From Bacteroides sp. CAG:144 (GTDB lineage Bacteria; Bacteroidota; Bacteroidia; Bacteroidales; UBA11471): a stretch of DNA of 17,192 nucleotides. Within the stretch, counting starts at the first letter, position 1, and the number at the start of each line of letters is the position of its first letter. Shown piece by piece: positions 1 through 8,138 of this stretch. The notes under the pieces were generated by a model that did no database searches, was not told where the DNA came from, and worked only from the letters and a program-made list of their open reading frames with translations. Position numbers and translations under genes: made by a program. The stretch lies in the NCBI GenBank assembly GCA_000434215.1, contig HF999696.1:1014-18205 (forward strand), in the 5' to 3' direction.

Positions 1-227
1 TCGGGACACACATTGCCCGCTATGAAAAGAGCCTCATCGGGAACGGCGGGATACATCACCGCCAAATAACCGGCAGTAAGGGCCGTATAGTCGCCCGGCA
101 CATAATGTTGCCATTTTTCCTTTATGGTAAGAATACCCACCCTCACATCGCTCACCGCACGGGTAAACGTGATGGGCAGACAGGCACAATGTACCTCGGG
201 TAAATCGAAAAGAACGATGTTTCTCAT
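1..227 (-). CDS. GlmU-like sugar nucleotidyltransferase, N-terminal fragment (cut by window edge)
   Basis: The first 75 codons of a minus-strand gene lie in the window, starting at the ATG at 227-225. The translation begins MRNIVLFDLPEVHCACLPIT and continues with TRAVSDVRVGILTIKEKW. This opening (IVLFD, then LLPLTFTRP-like, then VRVGILT and KW) is characteristic of the Bacteroidota GlmU-like family that pairs a nucleotidyltransferase domain with a hexapeptide acyltransferase domain. Members are presumed to activate a sugar phosphate with an NTP in the cytoplasm, but the substrate of this family is not settled. The catalytic residues and any acyltransferase domain lie outside the window. The gene follows the FHA gene on the same strand after 70 bases. 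An A/G-rich stretch (AAAGAAGAAAT) sits just before the start codon. The family call rests on the N-terminal pattern only. Confidence 0.72.
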   Translation of the reverse strand, partial: MRNIVLFDLPEVHCACLPITFTRAVSDVRVGILTIKEKWQHYVPGDYTALTAGYLAVMYPAVPDEALFIAGNVCP

Positions 228-297
228 ATTTCTTCTTTTATTAGATACGAATTCCTTCGGGACATATTTCCGGGAAATCCGCTGTTACCGTAACAAC

Positions 298-798
298 TTA
301 TTCTTCTTCGCAACCGGGAAAACGGACGATAAAAGTCGTTCCTCCTATCGAAACGACATCGGCATTTTCCAGTCGCACCTGATCCCTTTTTCCAAGACGT
401 TCTTGTCGCAGATAAGTCCCCGAACGGGCCGAACAGTCCCGAAGGGTATATACCAATTCTCCGCTTTTATTCCGGCGGACATGGATGATACAGTGCCGGC
501 GTTCGAGATCGGCATCGCTGCTCTCGATAGCAATATCCACATCGGTACCCTTGTTACGACGACCTATCACATTATCGCCAAGCACAAACGGGAACTCCTG
601 TCGCTCACAACAATTATTCTCCAACACAACAAGCGTACCGCAATCGGTCGTATCGGGCTGACGAATAATTTCTTCATAAGAAAGCGAAAAACTTTTCCCG
701 CAATGCGAACATACCAGAAAAAGCGATTCCCCGGCACAGCAACGCCGCTCATCGAAAGCCACATATCCGTCGCAACGGGGACAAAGGACTCTTTTCAT
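298..798 (-). CDS. Zinc-ribbon / FHA domain protein
   Basis: A 166-residue soluble protein. Residues 1-45 hold two Cys pairs (C6-x2-C9 and C30-x2-C33, CPRC and CSHC) typical of a small zinc ribbon. Residues about 70-160 form a forkhead-associated (FHA) domain: VIGRRNKGTDVDIAI (77-91), an RRH core at 100-102, and SGTYL (126-130). FHA domains normally bind phosphothreonine peptides in signalling or assembly. Here the usual Ser of the SRRH core is Glu (E99) and the usual Asn of the NGT motif is Ser (S126), so phosphopeptide binding may be weakened or lost. I chose the ATG at 798-796 over an in-frame TTG at 807 because 807 lies almost at the predicted transcription start. The gene has its own strong promoter match, and the nucleotidyltransferase fragment follows it. 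The domain call is firm; the biological role and partner are unknown. Confidence 0.82.
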   Translation of the reverse strand: MKRVLCPRCDGYVAFDERRCCAGESLFLVCSHCGKSFSLSYEEIIRQPDTTDCGTLVVLENNCCERQEFPFVLGDNVIGRRNKGTDVDIAIESSDADLERRHCIIHVRRNKSGELVYTLRDCSARSGTYLRQERLGKRDQVRLENADVVSIGGTTFIVRFPGCEEE

Positions 799-816
799 AT
801 TGTGCAAACTTTTTTA

Positions 817-848
817 CAAAGGTAGAAGATATTCGGCAGAGATACAAA
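817..848 (-). promoter_or_regulatory. Bacteroidota-type promoter of the FHA gene
   Basis: On the minus strand, a -33 element TTTG (848-845) is followed after 20 bases by TACCTTTG (824-817). This matches the Bacteroidota sigma-ABfr consensus TTTG-N19-21-TAnnTTTG at both elements with correct spacing. Transcription would start around 810, leaving a leader of about a dozen bases before the ATG at 798. It is the best promoter match in the window. The rest of the 317-base gap (799-1115) shows no other gene, and I see no clear hairpin terminator for the acetyltransferase gene that ends at 1116. Confidence 0.75.
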
Positions 849-1115
849 TTCACAATGGCCAACCGTCAGCGAATAAAATACCGATCACTACTTCAAAGCG
901 GTTAACACCAGATTGTACAAATACACATACATGCATTTCATTCTCTGAGTTTATTTACATCAAGTATCGAAAGTTAGTCCTTACCAAGTATTACAATCTG
1001 TGCCATTTCTCAGAGTCAAAATAAAAGTTCCCAATATCACAACCCTCTTCCCCTCACCCTCTATGAAGCATCTTAGGAATCACAATCACACCACGCTGTA
1101 TATTCCATACTTTCT

Positions 1116-1688
1116 CTATTTATTGGGATAGATACTTCTGATAACTTTTGCCGGAACACCACCTACTATCATATTTTCGGGGACATCTTTTGTAACAACG
1201 GCTCCTGCCGCAACAACAGCGTTCCGTCCGATTGTTACCCCTGCCAATACTGTAACATGTGCACCGATCCATACTCCCTTTTCAATCCGTATAGGAGCAT
1301 GATATAAATTCTGACGATCGGAAGGTTCAAAACCATGATTCAAAGTCGCCAGTACAACATTATGACCTATCAAACAATCATCTTCTATGTAGATTCCACC
1401 TTGGTCTTGAAACAGACAAGCGGCATTGATAAAAACATTTTTACCGATATGTATATTTTTACCGAAATCAGTATAAAACGGAGGAAACAATCGGAAGCTC
1501 TTATCGACCGGCCGTCCGATAACTTGCGAGAATAACTCACAAATTTCTTCGGGTGTATGATAACGTCCATTAAGTTCGAACAATATACGACGGGAAAGAT
1601 CGCTTTGTTCGCGCATAAACTCAATCATCTCCTCTCCAACCAACGGCTCACCACGAGCTATTTTTTCCTGAAACAAATCTACTGTCAT
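1116..1688 (-). CDS. Maltose/galactoside O-acetyltransferase-like hexapeptide acetyltransferase
   Basis: A 190-residue cytoplasmic acetyl-CoA-dependent O-acetyltransferase of the left-handed beta-helix superfamily. It has an N-terminal helical segment ([20 protein letters not shown]) resembling the Mac domain. A hexapeptide-repeat region follows: [17 protein letters not shown], then [19 protein letters not shown] with the His expected to act as general base, then [20 protein letters not shown] and the family ending [20 protein letters not shown] followed by VPAKVIRSI. Family members acetylate sugars such as maltose or galactosides; the acceptor here cannot be read from sequence. I chose the ATG at 1688 rather than an in-frame start at 1730, because a TAnnTTTG promoter box (1719-1712) lies between the two. 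The gene stands alone between oppositely oriented neighbours. Confidence 0.85.
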   Translation of the reverse strand: MTVDLFQEKIARGEPLVGEEMIEFMREQSDLSRRILFELNGRYHTPEEICELFSQVIGRPVDKSFRLFPPFYTDFGKNIHIGKNVFINAACLFQDQGGIYIEDDCLIGHNVVLATLNHGFEPSDRQNLYHAPIRIEKGVWIGAHVTVLAGVTIGRNAVVAAGAVVTKDVPENMIVGGVPAKVIRSIYPNK

Positions 1689-1711
1689 AAAATTTTGATT
1701 ATTAACACACA

Positions 1712-1719
1712 CAAATTTA
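1712..1719 (-). promoter_or_regulatory. -7 box of the acetyltransferase gene
   Basis: The minus strand reads TAAATTTG, a perfect TAnnTTTG match, 23 bases upstream of the chosen start at 1688. A TTTG further upstream (1747-1744) is 24 bases away, longer than the usual 19-21, so the -33 element is weak or absent. Confidence 0.55.
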
Positions 1720-1930
1720 GCCAAAAACATAGCGAATCATAGCCAAAAGAAATAAAAAAGAATCAAAAGTACACGTATATACCCTAACAAAGAAATATGC
1801 TGACAACCAACCCCATGCAACCGGCATTTTCGATTTTACCACCGTACTTACCTGCATTATTACTTTTATTTCCACTTTATCGAAAGCCATTACAACCGGC
1901 TTACTTTATTCACTTCTCACTTTTATTTTT

Positions 1931-1938
1931 TATCTTTG
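1931..1938 (+). promoter_or_regulatory. -7 box of the XRE-cupin / acyl-CoA ligase / proB operon
   Basis: TATCTTTG matches TAnnTTTG and lies at the end of the AT-rich gap 1731-2008. The ATG of the first gene is at 2009, which leaves a leader of roughly 65 bases. No clear TTTG sits at the -33 position; only TTTA is found 22 bases upstream. In the leader, TCGGG (about 1959) can pair with CCCGA (about 1980) around a loop containing CCTCCT. This is too weak to call a riboswitch. Confidence 0.5.
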
Positions 1939-2008
1939 CAATTAATAAACATCTACAATCGGGCAACAGATAACCTCCTCCCGACGATATGCGACAAAAA
2001 TACTGTCT

Positions 2009-2563
2009 ATGAACGAACAAATCAAACAAATCGCCACCCGGTTGAAAGGGTTGAGAGAAGTCCTTGACCTGACGACCGCCGATGTCGCCGCCGTATGCGG
2101 AATTGAACCTCGGGAGTATGAACTCCTAGAATCGGGCAATATAGATATTCCCGTAAGTATCTTGCACCAAATCGGAGCCCACTACGAAATAGATCTTACG
2201 GCTCTGATGTTTGGCGAGGAACCCCGCATGAACAGTTATTTCCTCACCCGCAAAGGGAAAGGAGCCAGCGTACAGAGAACCCAAGCATACAAATATCAAT
2301 CGCTCGCTGCCGGTTTCATGAACCGTAAAGCCGACCCTTTCATCGTTACCGTCGAACCCAAAGACGAAAAAACCCCCATCTATCTCAATACCCATCCCGG
2401 GCAAGAGTTCAACTACATACTCGAAGGGCGTATGACCTTGCAAATCGGGGATAAACAACTGACCCTGAATGAAGGAGACAGCCTTTATTTCGATGCCAAC
2501 CGTCCGCACGGCATGAAAGCCCTCGACGGGAAACGAGTGCAATTCCTCGCTATCATATTTTAA
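2009..2563 (+). CDS. XRE-family regulator with C-terminal cupin domain
   Basis: A 184-residue DNA-binding regulator. Residues about 5-68 form a lambda-repressor-like helix-turn-helix domain ([20 protein letters not shown], then [20 protein letters not shown]). Residues about 112-182 form a cupin_2 beta-barrel with [12 protein letters not shown] (129-140; H129 and E133 are metal-ligand positions) and [14 protein letters not shown] (156-169; H167). Proteins of this layout usually sense a small molecule in the cupin pocket and control the neighbouring gene. This one lies 17 bases upstream of an AMP-forming acyl-CoA synthetase, and I recall the same pairing from other Bacteroidales. I infer that it responds to a carboxylic acid or CoA metabolite and controls this operon, its own gene included. 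The effector is unknown. Confidence 0.88.
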   Translation: MNEQIKQIATRLKGLREVLDLTTADVAAVCGIEPREYELLESGNIDIPVSILHQIGAHYEIDLTALMFGEEPRMNSYFLTRKGKGASVQRTQAYKYQSLAAGFMNRKADPFIVTVEPKDEKTPIYLNTHPGQEFNYILEGRMTLQIGDKQLTLNEGDSLYFDANRPHGMKALDGKRVQFLAIIF

Positions 2564-2580
2564 ATATCAGCTCCGAACCT

Positions 2581-4236
2581 ATGTTAGAGAAATTTCTAAA
2601 ACAGACGAAATTCTCCTCCCAAGAAGATTTCATTAAAAACTTCCGTATAAATGTACCCGAAAATTTCAACTTCGGATACGATGTCGTAGACGAATGGGCC
2701 CGCATCGCCCCGGAGAAAAAAGCGCTTTGCTGGACCAATGAACAAGACCACCACATCGATTTCACATTTGCCGACATCAAACGCGAGAGCGACAAAACCG
2801 CCGCTTTTTTCCTCTCATTGGGAATAAAAAGGGGCGACATGGTCATGCTTATACTCAAACGCCGTTACGAATTCTGGTTCTCGATCATCGCCCTGCATAA
2901 AATCGGCGCAGTATGTATCCCGGCAACCCATCTGCTTACCGAGAAAGACATCATATACCGTTGCAATGCCGCCGATATAAAGATGATCGTTGCAGTCGGC
3001 GAAGAACCCGTCATCGGTCATATCGATCGTTCGATAGCCGATTCTCCCACACTGAAATACCGCGTATCGGTCGGCCCCGAAGTTCCCGAAGGCTGGCTCG
3101 ATTTCCACGCAGGTATCGAAGCCGCTGCGCCATTCGAGCGTCCGGCACTGGCCAATACCAACGACGATACCTCGCTGCTCTATTTCACCTCCGGCACGAC
3201 AGGCAATCCCAAAATGGTCGCTCATGACTTCACTTACCCGCTGGGGCACATCGTTACCGGCTCGTACTGGCACAACCTCAATGAGGAAAGTCTACACCTC
3301 ACCCTCGCCGATACCGGCTGGGGAAAAGCCGTATGGGGAAAACTTTACGGCCAGTGGATCGCCGGCGCCAATGTCTTTGTCTACGACTTCGACAAATTCG
3401 TTCCGGCCCACGTTCTCGACATGATAGAGAAATATCATATCACTTCGTTCTGTGCGCCCCCTACGGTATTCCGGTTCCTGATACGCGAAGATATATCGAA
3501 ATACGACATCTCGTCGTTGCGTTATTGTACGATAGCCGGAGAAGCCCTTAACCCGAAAGTATTCGAAGAGTTCTACCGCATCACGGGAATCAAACTGATG
3601 GAAGGATTCGGACAAACCGAAACCACCCTCACCATAGCCACTTATCCATGGATAGAGCCCAAACCGGGATCGATGGGCATACCCAACCCGCAATACGACG
3701 TCGATCTGCTTACTCCCGACGGCCGATCGGCCGAAGACGGTGAACAGGGACAAATCGTTATCCGTACCGATAAGGGAAAACCGACAGGTCTTTTCAAAGA
3801 ATATTATCGCGATGAAGCAAAAACTCGCGAAGCCTATCACGACAATATCTACTATACGGGCGATGTTGCTTGGCGCGATGAAGACGGTTACTACTGGTTT
3901 GTCGGCCGTGCCGACGACGTCATCAAATCGTCGGGTTACCGTATCGGTCCGTTCGAAGTAGAGAGCGCCCTGATGACCCACCCCGCCGTAGTGGAATGTG
4001 CCATTACCGGCGTTCCCGATGAAATTCGCGGGCAGGTGGTGAAAGCAACGATTGTGCTATCGAAAGAGTATAAAGATCGCGCAGGAGAAGAACTTGCCAA
4101 AGAGATACAAGATCATGTAAAGCATGTAACCGCACCCTATAAGTACCCGCGCATCGTAGAATTTGTAGACGAATTGCCCAAAACCATCAGCGGGAAAATA
4201 CGACGGGTCGAAATACGTGAAAAATCGAACCAATAA
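2581..4236 (+). CDS. AMP-forming acyl-CoA synthetase (medium-chain/acetyl-CoA synthetase-like)
   Basis: A 551-residue cytoplasmic enzyme of the ANL adenylating superfamily, expected to activate a carboxylic acid with ATP to an acyl-adenylate and then to the CoA thioester. Motifs appear in order: the phosphate-binding loop TSGTTGNPK (203-211), GEALNP (320-325), EGFGQTET (341-348), YTGD (425-428), the hinge [20 protein letters not shown] (442-461), and [10 protein letters not shown] (533-542) with the expected catalytic Lys539. The length and the [14 protein letters not shown] segment (246-259) resemble medium-chain acyl-CoA synthetases (ACSM-like) more than true acetyl-CoA synthetase, which is about 100 residues longer. 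Acid chain length cannot be decided here. It follows its probable regulator by 17 bases and precedes proB by 14 bases. The enzyme looks complete. Confidence 0.9.
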   Translation: MLEKFLKQTKFSSQEDFIKNFRINVPENFNFGYDVVDEWARIAPEKKALCWTNEQDHHIDFTFADIKRESDKTAAFFLSLGIKRGDMVMLILKRRYEFWFSIIALHKIGAVCIPATHLLTEKDIIYRCNAADIKMIVAVGEEPVIGHIDRSIADSPTLKYRVSVGPEVPEGWLDFHAGIEAAAPFERPALANTNDDTSLLYFTSGTTGNPKMVAHDFTYPLGHIVTGSYWHNLNEESLHLTLADTGWGKAVWGKLYGQWIAGANVFVYDFDKFVPAHVLDMIEKYHITSFCAPPTVFRFLIREDISKYDISSLRYCTIAGEALNPKVFEEFYRITGIKLMEGFGQTETTLTIATYPWIEPKPGSMGIPNPQYDVDLLTPDGRSAEDGEQGQIVIRTDKGKPTGLFKEYYRDEAKTREAYHDNIYYTGDVAWRDEDGYYWFVGRADDVIKSSGYRIGPFEVESALMTHPAVVECAITGVPDEIRGQVVKATIVLSKEYKDRAGEELAKEIQDHVKHVTAPYKYPRIVEFVDELPKTISGKIRRVEIREKSNQ

Positions 4237-4250
4237 TTTTTTTCATTCCC

Positions 4251-5357
4251 ATGCCCTGTTATAAGCGCATCACCGTAAAAATAGGCAGCAACGTCCTCAC
4301 CCGCCCCGACGGGACACTCGATGTAACCCGCATCTCAGCACTAGTCGACCAAATTGCAGACTTGCGCCGTCGAAATATCGAAGTCATTTTGGTTTCTTCG
4401 GGCGCGGTGGCATCGGGACGCAGCGAGCTGGGCATCGAGCACAACAGGCGGCTCGACGCCGTGTCGGCACGTCAGCTTTTTTCGGCCGTGGGGCAAGCCA
4501 AACTGATCAACCGATATTACGAACTGTTCAGGGAACACGGTATCGCCTGCGGACAAGTCCTCACGATGAAAGAAAATTTCGCCACCCGCCGCCACTATCT
4601 CAACCAAAAGCATTGCATGGAAGTCATGCTCGAAAACGGCGTCATACCCATCGTCAACGAGAACGACACTGTATCGGTAACGGAATTGATGTTCACCGAC
4701 AACGATGAACTCTCGGGCATGATCGCTACCATGATGGGAGCCGAAGCCTTGATAATCCTCAGCAACATCGACGGGATATATGACGGAAATCCCAACGATC
4801 CCGGCAGTCGTATCATTCCCGAAATATCGGCCGAAACCCGTACCGAACTCTCGAAATACATACAATCGGGGAAATCGTCGTTCGGACGCGGAGGTATGCT
4901 CACCAAATGCAACATCGCCCGCAAAGTCGCACAAGAGGGTATCGAAGTAATCATTGCCAACGGTAAACGAGACAGCATACTCACCGACCTGCTATGCAAC
5001 GAAAGGAACGTATGTTGCACCCGTTTTCTTCCGGCAAAAAAGACGACATCGAGTATCAAGAAATGGATTGCGCACTCCGAAGGCTTTGCCAAAGGCGAAT
5101 TACGCATCAATGCCGGAGCCGCTGAAAAGTTATGTTCGCATCACGCCGTGAGCCTGTTGCCCATAGGTGTAACCGATGTCAAAGGCGATTTCGAGAAAGA
5201 CGACATCGTACGCATCTGCGCACCCGACGGTCGGGCTATCGGTGTTGGGCGCATCAGTTGCGACAGCGAAAAGGCTCGCACGCTCATCGGTAAACAAGGG
5301 GCCAAACCGTTCATACATTACGACTATCTTTACCTCGACTGGGAACCGGTTGCATAA
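4251..5357 (+). CDS. proB: Glutamate 5-kinase (ProB), with PUA domain
   Basis: A 368-residue cytoplasmic enzyme that phosphorylates L-glutamate at the gamma-carboxyl, the first step of proline synthesis. The amino-acid-kinase domain spans about 5-255: KIGSNVLT (10-17), VSSGAVASG (48-56), the glutamate-contacting NENDTVS (136-142), FTDND (148-152), LSNIDGIYD (170-178) and FGRGGMLTK (211-219). Residues about 277-360 form the C-terminal PUA domain (GELRINAGAAEKL, IGVTDVKGDFEKDD, IGVGRIS). The length matches E. coli ProB (367 residues). Family members are usually feedback-inhibited by proline. It is the last gene of the plus-strand run, 14 bases after the acyl-CoA ligase. The usual partner proA (gamma-glutamyl phosphate reductase) is not next to it; the convergent glycogen operon begins instead. 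The call is firm. Confidence 0.95.
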   Translation: MPCYKRITVKIGSNVLTRPDGTLDVTRISALVDQIADLRRRNIEVILVSSGAVASGRSELGIEHNRRLDAVSARQLFSAVGQAKLINRYYELFREHGIACGQVLTMKENFATRRHYLNQKHCMEVMLENGVIPIVNENDTVSVTELMFTDNDELSGMIATMMGAEALIILSNIDGIYDGNPNDPGSRIIPEISAETRTELSKYIQSGKSSFGRGGMLTKCNIARKVAQEGIEVIIANGKRDSILTDLLCNERNVCCTRFLPAKKTTSSIKKWIAHSEGFAKGELRINAGAAEKLCSHHAVSLLPIGVTDVKGDFEKDDIVRICAPDGRAIGVGRISCDSEKARTLIGKQGAKPFIHYDYLYLDWEPVA

Positions 5358-5390
5358 AAGTATTCTTTCCCTTGCTAAAAAGAAAAAACG

Positions 5391-5414
5391 AAAGGCCGTC
5401 GAATGACGGCCTTT
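5391..5414. terminator. Hairpin terminator between proB and the GH57 gene
   Basis: AAAGGCCGTC (5391-5400), loop GAAT, then GACGGCCTTT (5405-5414) forms a perfect 10-bp stem. Read on the minus strand it is followed by CGTTTTTTCTTTTT, a good U-tract, so it should terminate the glycogen operon well. Read on the plus strand, after proB, the tail is CTCAC with no long T run, so it is a poorer terminator in that direction. Confidence 0.8.
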
Positions 5415-5454
5415 CTCACAAAAAATCAATTAGGAGGATAAGATTGAGTAATGG

Positions 5455-6816
5455 TCAAACTTTTTTCACAGCTGCTCTGCGAGCAGTCGGCTTAGATGGC
5501 TGCGCAGTAACTTTTTTGGCAGCACGTTCCTCTTTAGCAATCTTCAACTCTTTTTTCAACACATCTATTTCCGAGGCTTGGTTACGAATAGTTGTAATCA
5601 ATGAATTGAGCTCTTCATTCTCTATCGTATCGGGATATTGCTCTTTCACTCTGACGATGAAATCACTCAATACATTCATATAGTTGGTAAATGCCTCATA
5701 GGCTGAGTCGTATGGACTGTAATGACTATGTATGGCGCCATCGGACAAGAATTTGGTACACATATAATAAAAATGGTCGCTGGTCTGCAAGTAATGCCAA
5801 TCTTGTTTCAAACGACGGTCATCGCACAAACGCACTCGTTCTCCGACGGAATAAAGTTTCTCGAACGCCTCGTTTTGCAAAAGATTTCCCAACCAAGCAC
5901 TGGTATCACGCTCTTCATCGGCCCACGAAATAGGATAACTTACCGACAAAGAATCGACAGGTTTCAATTTGGAAATGACCTCGGTAGGCGTCGAAAACGT
6001 AATTCCCATCTGCTCGGCAAAATAGGGGAGAGATTTCATAAATTCGAAAATACCGCTCTCACGAGGTTGCAACTCGCCCAACGTTTCGTAATTCATAAAA
6101 AGGTTCACCACCTGCTCGGTCTCGGGAATCGCATTGATCCAACCCATATACTTATCGGCGGTAAGGGGGTATTCGCTCCATTCGTAATTGGAAAAACGGA
6201 AAGTTATGTCATCGCTCATTTTATAATTTTTGAGCAACAATTTCAATTTAGGTACGGCGGTGGAACAATAGAGATAATTGGGACTTTTCCAACCGAGAAT
6301 ATGCTTGGCTCCTTCGGTAATACAGCCTTTAAAGCCCATATCGGCAACCATGCAGGCAATCTCGTCGGAATAAATCAACTCGGTATTCCGGAAAACCTTA
6401 GGCCGTTGTCCGAATAATTCCTCGATCTTATCATCGTGCTCCTTAACCTGCAACACAAATTCGTCGGGATCACGCAGGGAAGCCAAAGAGTGCGCATACG
6501 TCTCAGAAAGAAATTCCACACAACCGGTCTTGGCAAGTTCTTTCATCGAATCGATAAATTCGGGGACATAAATTTCCAGTTGTTCGAGAGCAACGCCCGA
6601 AATAGAAAATGCCACTTTGAATTTCCCGTTGGAATTCTTTATCATTTCGAGCAATGTCTGATTGGCCGGTAAGTACGAACGATGAGCTATGCGAGTTATT
6701 ATCTCATCGTTGTTATAATCATCATAGTAATAATGATCGTTGCCGATATCGAAAAAGCGATAACGTTTCAATCTGAACGGCTGGTGAATCTGAAAGTAAA
6801 AACAGATGGTTTTCAT
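5455..6816 (-). CDS. GH57 alpha-amylase-like protein with altered catalytic Asp and basic C-terminal tail
   Basis: A 453-residue protein of glycoside hydrolase family 57, third gene of the glycogen operon. GH57 regions are recognisable: HQPFR (11-15), FLSETYAHSL (102-111), VFRNTELIYSDE (141-152) containing the likely nucleophile Glu146, and FMNYETLGE (240-248). In active members the last motif reads DYET or equivalent, with Asp as general acid/base. Here it is Asn242 (codon AAT at 6093-6091), so hydrolysis may be lost or much reduced. Alpha-amylase-like GH57 homologues with incomplete catalytic sets are known in Bacteroidota. There is no signal peptide, so it should act in the cytoplasm on glycogen-like glucans. 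Residues about 399-428 look like a short coiled coil, and 429-453 form a Lys/Arg/Ala/Pro-rich tail. The start is 34 bases after the glycosyltransferase stop. Family call firm, activity doubtful. Confidence 0.88.
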   Translation of the reverse strand: MKTICFYFQIHQPFRLKRYRFFDIGNDHYYYDDYNNDEIITRIAHRSYLPANQTLLEMIKNSNGKFKVAFSISGVALEQLEIYVPEFIDSMKELAKTGCVEFLSETYAHSLASLRDPDEFVLQVKEHDDKIEELFGQRPKVFRNTELIYSDEIACMVADMGFKGCITEGAKHILGWKSPNYLYCSTAVPKLKLLLKNYKMSDDITFRFSNYEWSEYPLTADKYMGWINAIPETEQVVNLFMNYETLGELQPRESGIFEFMKSLPYFAEQMGITFSTPTEVISKLKPVDSLSVSYPISWADEERDTSAWLGNLLQNEAFEKLYSVGERVRLCDDRRLKQDWHYLQTSDHFYYMCTKFLSDGAIHSHYSPYDSAYEAFTNYMNVLSDFIVRVKEQYPDTIENEELNSLITTIRNQASEIDVLKKELKIAKEERAAKKVTAQPSKPTARRAAVKKV

Positions 6817-6850
6817 ATATAGTAATCTTTATTTCCAAGTAAAATAATTC

Positions 6851-8113
6851 TTATCGCTGCATGACTTTGTGATAAATGTCGATAACTTTCTGCCCGGCAT
6901 ATACCCACTTTATCTCATCGACTTCTCGTTTACCCTCTTCTTTGAGTTGTCGGTACATCGCTGGATAAGTAATGATCGAATATATAGCATCGGCCATCGC
7001 TTGCACGTCCCAATAGTCGATCTTGATGACATGATTGAGAATCTCGGCGCAACCCGATTGTTTGGAAATAATCGACGGCACACCTACCTGCATGGCTTCG
7101 AGCGGAGAGATACCGAAGGGTTCCGAAACCGAAGGCATCACATACACGTCGCTTGCTTTGAGCATCTCATAGACTTGCTTTCCCCGGAGAAATCCCGTAA
7201 AATGAAAATGGTCTGAAATATTGCGTTGTGCAGCCAGACATATCATCTTATTCATCATATCGCCACTACCGGCCATGACAAACCGCACATGATCGGTCTT
7301 ACGCAAAACCTGCGCGGCCGCCTCTACAAAATACTCGGGTCCTTTCTGCATGGTGATACGGCCCAGAAAAGTAACGACTTTTTCTTTGGGATTATGAGGC
7401 ATCTGTATCGCCATAATTTCGGGACTGAGTGGTTCTACGGCATTGTGCACGGTCGTAACTTTGGCCGGATCGATACCGTATTTTTCAATAACCGTCTGCC
7501 GGGTAAGGTTACTTACCGTAATGATATGGTCGGCCCAATTCATTCCGTCTTTCTCAATGGCAAAAACCGTAGGATTGACATTGCCCCGGCTGCGGTCGAA
7601 ATCGGTTGCATGGACATGTATCACCAGAGGTTTTCCCGTAATCTGCTTGGCGTGTATCCCGGCTGGATACGTCAGCCAGTCGTGCGAGTGTATGACGTCG
7701 CAGGGATAGGTACGGGCTATCACACCGGCCACAATCGAATAATTATTTATCTCTTCGAGCAAATTGTCGGGATAACGCCCCGAAAATTCGATACAACCCA
7801 AATCATTGGTATGCAAATAATTGAAATCGGCGTAAATGTGATCTCTCAAATTGAAATATTCCTGCGGATCCATGCAGTACCCCAACCGGCCGGCGACATA
7901 GTCCCACGAGACATCGCGCCATGCGACCGGTGTATTTCCCGCACCGACGATATGAGCGAAACTTTTATCTTCATCTCCGTGAGGTTTGGGTATGACGAAT
8001 GTTATATCCATATCGCCGCATTCGGCCATACCTTTTGTAAGGCCGTAGCTCGCCGTACCTAAACCGCCCAGAATATGCGGTGGAAATTCCCAACCGAACA
8101 TGAGTGCTTTCAT
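6851..8113 (-). CDS. GT4-type glycosyltransferase, probable glycogen (alpha-glucan) synthase
   Basis: A 420-residue GT-B-fold glycosyltransferase. The N-terminal lobe begins KALMFGWEFPPHILGGLGT, with the GGLGT donor loop at 16-20, and contains HSHDW (142-146). The C-terminal lobe has GRITMQKGPEYFVEAA (251-266), with the basic residues that contact the donor phosphates, and the E-x7-E motif EPFGISPLE (331-339) ending VPSIIS. These features fit retaining transferases of the GT4/GT5 type that use a nucleoside-diphosphate glucose. Its place between a glycogen debranching enzyme and a GH57 protein suggests cytoplasmic alpha-1,4-glucan synthesis, so Bacteroidales annotations often call it glycogen synthase; the donor (ADP- or UDP-glucose) cannot be read here. 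It starts 25 bases after the debranching gene. Another sugar transfer role remains possible, but the context argues for glycogen. Confidence 0.87.
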   Translation of the reverse strand: MKALMFGWEFPPHILGGLGTASYGLTKGMAECGDMDITFVIPKPHGDEDKSFAHIVGAGNTPVAWRDVSWDYVAGRLGYCMDPQEYFNLRDHIYADFNYLHTNDLGCIEFSGRYPDNLLEEINNYSIVAGVIARTYPCDVIHSHDWLTYPAGIHAKQITGKPLVIHVHATDFDRSRGNVNPTVFAIEKDGMNWADHIITVSNLTRQTVIEKYGIDPAKVTTVHNAVEPLSPEIMAIQMPHNPKEKVVTFLGRITMQKGPEYFVEAAAQVLRKTDHVRFVMAGSGDMMNKMICLAAQRNISDHFHFTGFLRGKQVYEMLKASDVYVMPSVSEPFGISPLEAMQVGVPSIISKQSGCAEILNHVIKIDYWDVQAMADAIYSIITYPAMYRQLKEEGKREVDEIKWVYAGQKVIDIYHKVMQR

Positions 8114-8138
8114 GTGTATATCAGTAATTTTAATCTAA

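Noticed and set aside
800..1024. 74-codon plus-strand frame in the gap upstream of the FHA gene
   Set aside because: It overlaps the well-matched FHA promoter in reverse and has unremarkable composition, no ribosome-binding site and no promoter of its own.
1945..2008. Possible riboswitch or attenuator in the leader of the XRE-cupin operon
   Set aside because: Only a five-base TCGGG/CCCGA pairing around a long loop is visible, with no known riboswitch core and no alternative terminator.
7226..8062. 278-codon plus-strand open frame, with a similar one of 320 codons at 8886-9848
   Set aside because: They are antisense shadows of the GT4 and debranching-enzyme genes, with no recognisable domain, no ribosome-binding site and no promoter.
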